NCBI GenBank assembly: GCA_021816645.1 | Contig: JAKAXF010000032.1 | Coordinates: 1 to 6,948, forward strand | Source of the DNA: Microcaldota archaeon | GTDB taxonomy: Archaea; Micrarchaeota; Micrarchaeia; Micrarchaeales; Micrarchaeaceae | DNA length: 6,948 nucleotides | Direction: 5' to 3' | Shown here: positions 5,846 through 6,948 of the stretch, piece by piece | Layout of the letters: the number at the start of each line of letters is the position of its first letter | How positions within the stretch are numbered: the first letter of the stretch is position 1 | Made by a program: the position numbers and the translations under genes | The notes under the pieces: generated by a model | What the model saw: the letters and a program-made list of their open reading frames with translations, nothing else | What the model was told of the DNA's origin: nothing | Databases searched by the model: none

Positions 5846-5855
5846 ATATTATATT
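5843..5855 (+). promoter_or_regulatory. Candidate TATA element before rpoP
   Basis: TAAATATTATATT at 5843-5855 is entirely A/T and begins with the stop codon of the upstream gene. A start site about 25 bases on, near 5873-5878, would yield an almost leaderless rpoP message, while GGTG at 5870-5873 could be a ribosome binding site in a longer transcript. The 35-base gap itself contains nothing else I can support. Confidence 0.4.
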
Positions 5856-5880
5856 CTGAGAAAGCAAATGGTGTGCTAAC

Positions 5881-6012
5881 ATGGGATACGTATGTGCTAA
5901 ATGCGGGAAGAAGGTCAAGGGCGACGACGGAAACCTGCGCTGCCTCTACTGCGGCGGCAGGATAATAATAAAGGAAAGGCCTAATATAACAAGGGAAATA
6001 TCTACGGACTGA
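5881..6012 (+). CDS. rpoP: DNA-directed RNA polymerase subunit P (Rpb12/Rpc10-like)
   Basis: A 43-residue frame begins ATG GGA TAC and encodes the smallest archaeal RNA polymerase subunit, which binds one zinc ion and helps join the Rpo3/Rpo2 platform during polymerase assembly and open-complex formation. The zinc site is Cys5-x2-Cys8 and Cys21-x2-Cys24, followed by the family hallmark YCGGRIIIKERP (23-34). Length is normal for RpoP (about 42-50). GGTG lies seven bases upstream. It is easily missed because of its size. Its position downstream of rpl37ae, here with one extra gene between, agrees with the common archaeal order. The tail TREISTD takes the place of the more basic end seen in many relatives. 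Confidence 0.93.
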   Translation: MGYVCAKCGKKVKGDDGNLRCLYCGGRIIIKERPNITREISTD

Positions 6013-6033
6013 AGTGCACGCTTATTGTGCGCT
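6013..6033. terminator. Hairpin in the convergent gap after rpoP
   Basis: AGTGCAC (6013-6019) and GTGCGCT (6027-6033) can pair over seven positions, with one G-T wobble, around a GCTTATT loop. The repeat starts directly after the rpoP stop and lies in the 35-base gap between convergent genes. No long T-tract follows on the plus strand, so a terminator role is only plausible. Confidence 0.35.
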
Positions 6034-6047
6034 ACGCCCCGATCTAA

Positions 6048-6293
6048 CTAGGACTTTTCGCTTCCTACAATTATAGTTTCCGATATACTCTTTACGCGCT
6101 CGAAGTTTACGCTATTCTTCGAAAGCGCAGCACCCGCGTTCTTGCTGGATACAAGGTCGTCAATCTTGGTGAGAAGCAGCCTCGCCACCTTCCCATCCTC
6201 GAAGTCAAGTATCATATCTTCAACGAAACCCAACTTGTTTCCAGTGTTGGTCAGAATTCCCTTGCCGTACATTTCGGAGAGTAGTATTGCCAT
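6048..6293 (-). CDS. PRC-barrel domain protein
   Basis: The 81-residue protein is a single PRC-barrel domain, a small six-stranded beta-barrel found in photosynthetic reaction-centre H subunits, RimM and many short archaeal proteins of unknown role. Signature parts are the opening LLSEMYGKGILTNTGNKLGF (4-23), then VEDMILDFEDGKVARLLL (24-41), where 'G-x-x-x-D-x-x-x-D-x-x-x-G-K' is typical, and the closing strand VKSISETIIVG (67-77). AGGTG (plus-strand 6301-6305) lies seven bases before its ATG and overlaps the TAG stop of the upstream zinc-ribbon gene, so the two are likely co-translated. Archaeal stand-alone PRC barrels are often thought to mediate protein contacts or RNA processing, but no function can be assigned here. 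It ends 35 bases from the convergent rpoP. Confidence 0.85.
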   Translation of the reverse strand: MAILLSEMYGKGILTNTGNKLGFVEDMILDFEDGKVARLLLTKIDDLVSSKNAGAALSKNSVNFERVKSISETIIVGSEKS

Positions 6294-6303
6294 TATAAAA
6301 CAC

Positions 6304-6843
6304 CTACTTAATCGCGATTATCTTTTTTGATGCAAATATTCTTATTATATACTCTTTTAGCTCCTTAAGGAATTCCTCTTCGTTGGCGTTCAACGCGTTC
6401 AGTTCCTCGTCAGTGAATAGGCTCCTGTTCTCGTTTACCATACTCCTAAGATGAGCATCCGTCAGGTGGTAGCTCTTGCCTCCGCAAGACGTGCAGACGT
6501 ATGTCGGTACCACCGGCACGCCCTTTATGTCTCCGGCCGGTTCGCGGACGCGCCTTAGCTGCCCAACTCCACAATGTGGGCAAAGCTTGTTCAGCATGAC
6601 CTCGTTGTAGGGAACTTTGCGGACAGACCGCGAATCCTTTATGACCTCGTATATCTCATTAACCATTAAATCGTCGTCGCCTCCAACCGCTATCTGTTTC
6701 AGGACCCCTCCCTCCCTGTCGTACAGCGTCTTGAGCACGCCCTCGTTCAGTGGCTCTATCAGTAGCGTTCTGCTTTCTCCGCCAGCCATATACTCAAACT
6801 TCGCCTCACCGTTTGGTCCCCTCGAGAACATAACGTCTTCCAT
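6304..6843 (-). CDS. Zinc-ribbon protein of unknown function
   Basis: Read from ATG 6843, the protein has 179 residues. I do not recognise a named family. It has an N-terminal beta-rich part (about 1-80, with FEYMAGGESRTLLIE and an acidic GGDDD), a central zinc ribbon with Cys88-x2-Cys91 and Cys117-x2-Cys120 (LCPHCG, YVCTSCG), and a C-terminal helical region (about 126-170) rich in Glu, Asn and Leu, ending in basic KK. No membrane segment or signal peptide is seen. The start at 6843 is favoured because the preceding histone-like frame stops one base before it (TGA-A-ATG) and GGGGAT lies just upstream; a TTG at 6876 would add eleven residues that overlap that frame. It may bind nucleic acid or protein through the ribbon, which is an inference only. 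It is followed directly by the PRC-barrel gene. Confidence 0.8.
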   Translation of the reverse strand: MEDVMFSRGPNGEAKFEYMAGGESRTLLIEPLNEGVLKTLYDREGGVLKQIAVGGDDDLMVNEIYEVIKDSRSVRKVPYNEVMLNKLCPHCGVGQLRRVREPAGDIKGVPVVPTYVCTSCGGKSYHLTDAHLRSMVNENRSLFTDEELNALNANEEEFLKELKEYIIRIFASKKIIAIK

Positions 6844-6844
6844 T

Positions 6845-6948
6845 TCAATCCCCATGCGTAAGCTTATAATCTTCAATATCTTCTAGCATGACTATATTTC
6901 TATTCTTTTTCTTCGCACGTGATACCGCGTGTTCTGCTATCCTTTTCG
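6845..6948 (-). CDS. Probable histone-fold protein, C-terminal end, partial
   Basis: An open frame enters from the right edge on the minus strand and gives 33 residues before TGA 6847-6845. The residues RIAEHAVSRAKKKNRNIVML followed by EDIEDYKL look like the end of an archaeal histone or related histone fold: the long central helix (IAEHAVSRAKKK), a loop and short strand (NRNIVML), and the last helix opening with the E-D-I motif, as in 'KTVKAEDIKLA'. If right, it is either a chromatin histone or a histone-fold transcription factor subunit of the NF-Y/CBF type. The stop is one base from the next ATG, indicating an operon. Only the C-terminal half of the fold is visible, so the identity is inferred from a short stretch, and the tail (THGD) is slightly longer than in typical histones. 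Confidence 0.6.
   Translation of the reverse strand, partial: KRIAEHAVSRAKKKNRNIVMLEDIEDYKLTHGD

Noticed and set aside
6844..6876. TTG 6876 as the start of the zinc-ribbon protein.
   Set aside because: It would overlap the histone-like frame in another phase, and the TGA-A-ATG junction with GGGGAT upstream fits ATG 6843 better.

Overview
The window reads as chromosomal DNA from an archaeon. Nearly every recognisable gene is an archaeal information-processing gene: RNase P proteins, proteasome alpha subunit, SBDS, exosome Rrp4/Rrp41/Rrp42, ribosomal protein L37Ae, RNA polymerase subunit P and a probable histone fold. Ribosome binding sites match the archaeal GAGGTGAT type, and TATA-like boxes lie about 50 bases or less before some starts. 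GC content is about half, isoleucine is mostly ATA and arginine mostly AGG. The short L37Ae, an unknown gene inside the ribosomal/RNA polymerase stretch and an unrecognised zinc protein would fit a poorly characterised lineage such as a Micrarchaeota-like DPANN archaeon. That placement is a guess, not something the sequence proves.

Layout, plus strand (1-6012): the 3' end of a gene that is probably rnp3 (Rpp30), then rnp2 (Pop5), psmA, SBDS, rrp4, rrp41, rrp42, a multi-pass membrane protein resembling the DUF6159 family, rpl37ae, an unrecognised 124-residue protein, and rpoP (only 43 residues). Most junctions are a few bases long. The longer gaps, before psmA, before the membrane gene, before rpl37ae and before rpoP, hold candidate promoters and hairpins. 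This is the known archaeal RNase P-proteasome-exosome superoperon, joining tRNA 5' processing, protein degradation, ribosome maturation and 3' RNA trimming and decay.

Layout, minus strand (right edge to 6048): a second operon converges on rpoP. It holds the C-terminal end of a probable histone-fold protein cut by the window edge, a 179-residue zinc-ribbon protein of unknown function whose ATG follows the previous stop by one base, and a PRC-barrel protein whose ribosome binding site overlaps the previous stop codon.

Most of the window is conserved housekeeping DNA, and I see no mobile element, CRISPR array, defence system or structural RNA gene. The points worth a second look are the unknown gene between rpl37ae and rpoP, the histone-like/zinc-ribbon/PRC-barrel operon, the short TTG-started L37Ae, and two perfect AAA-loop inverted repeats that each include a stop codon.
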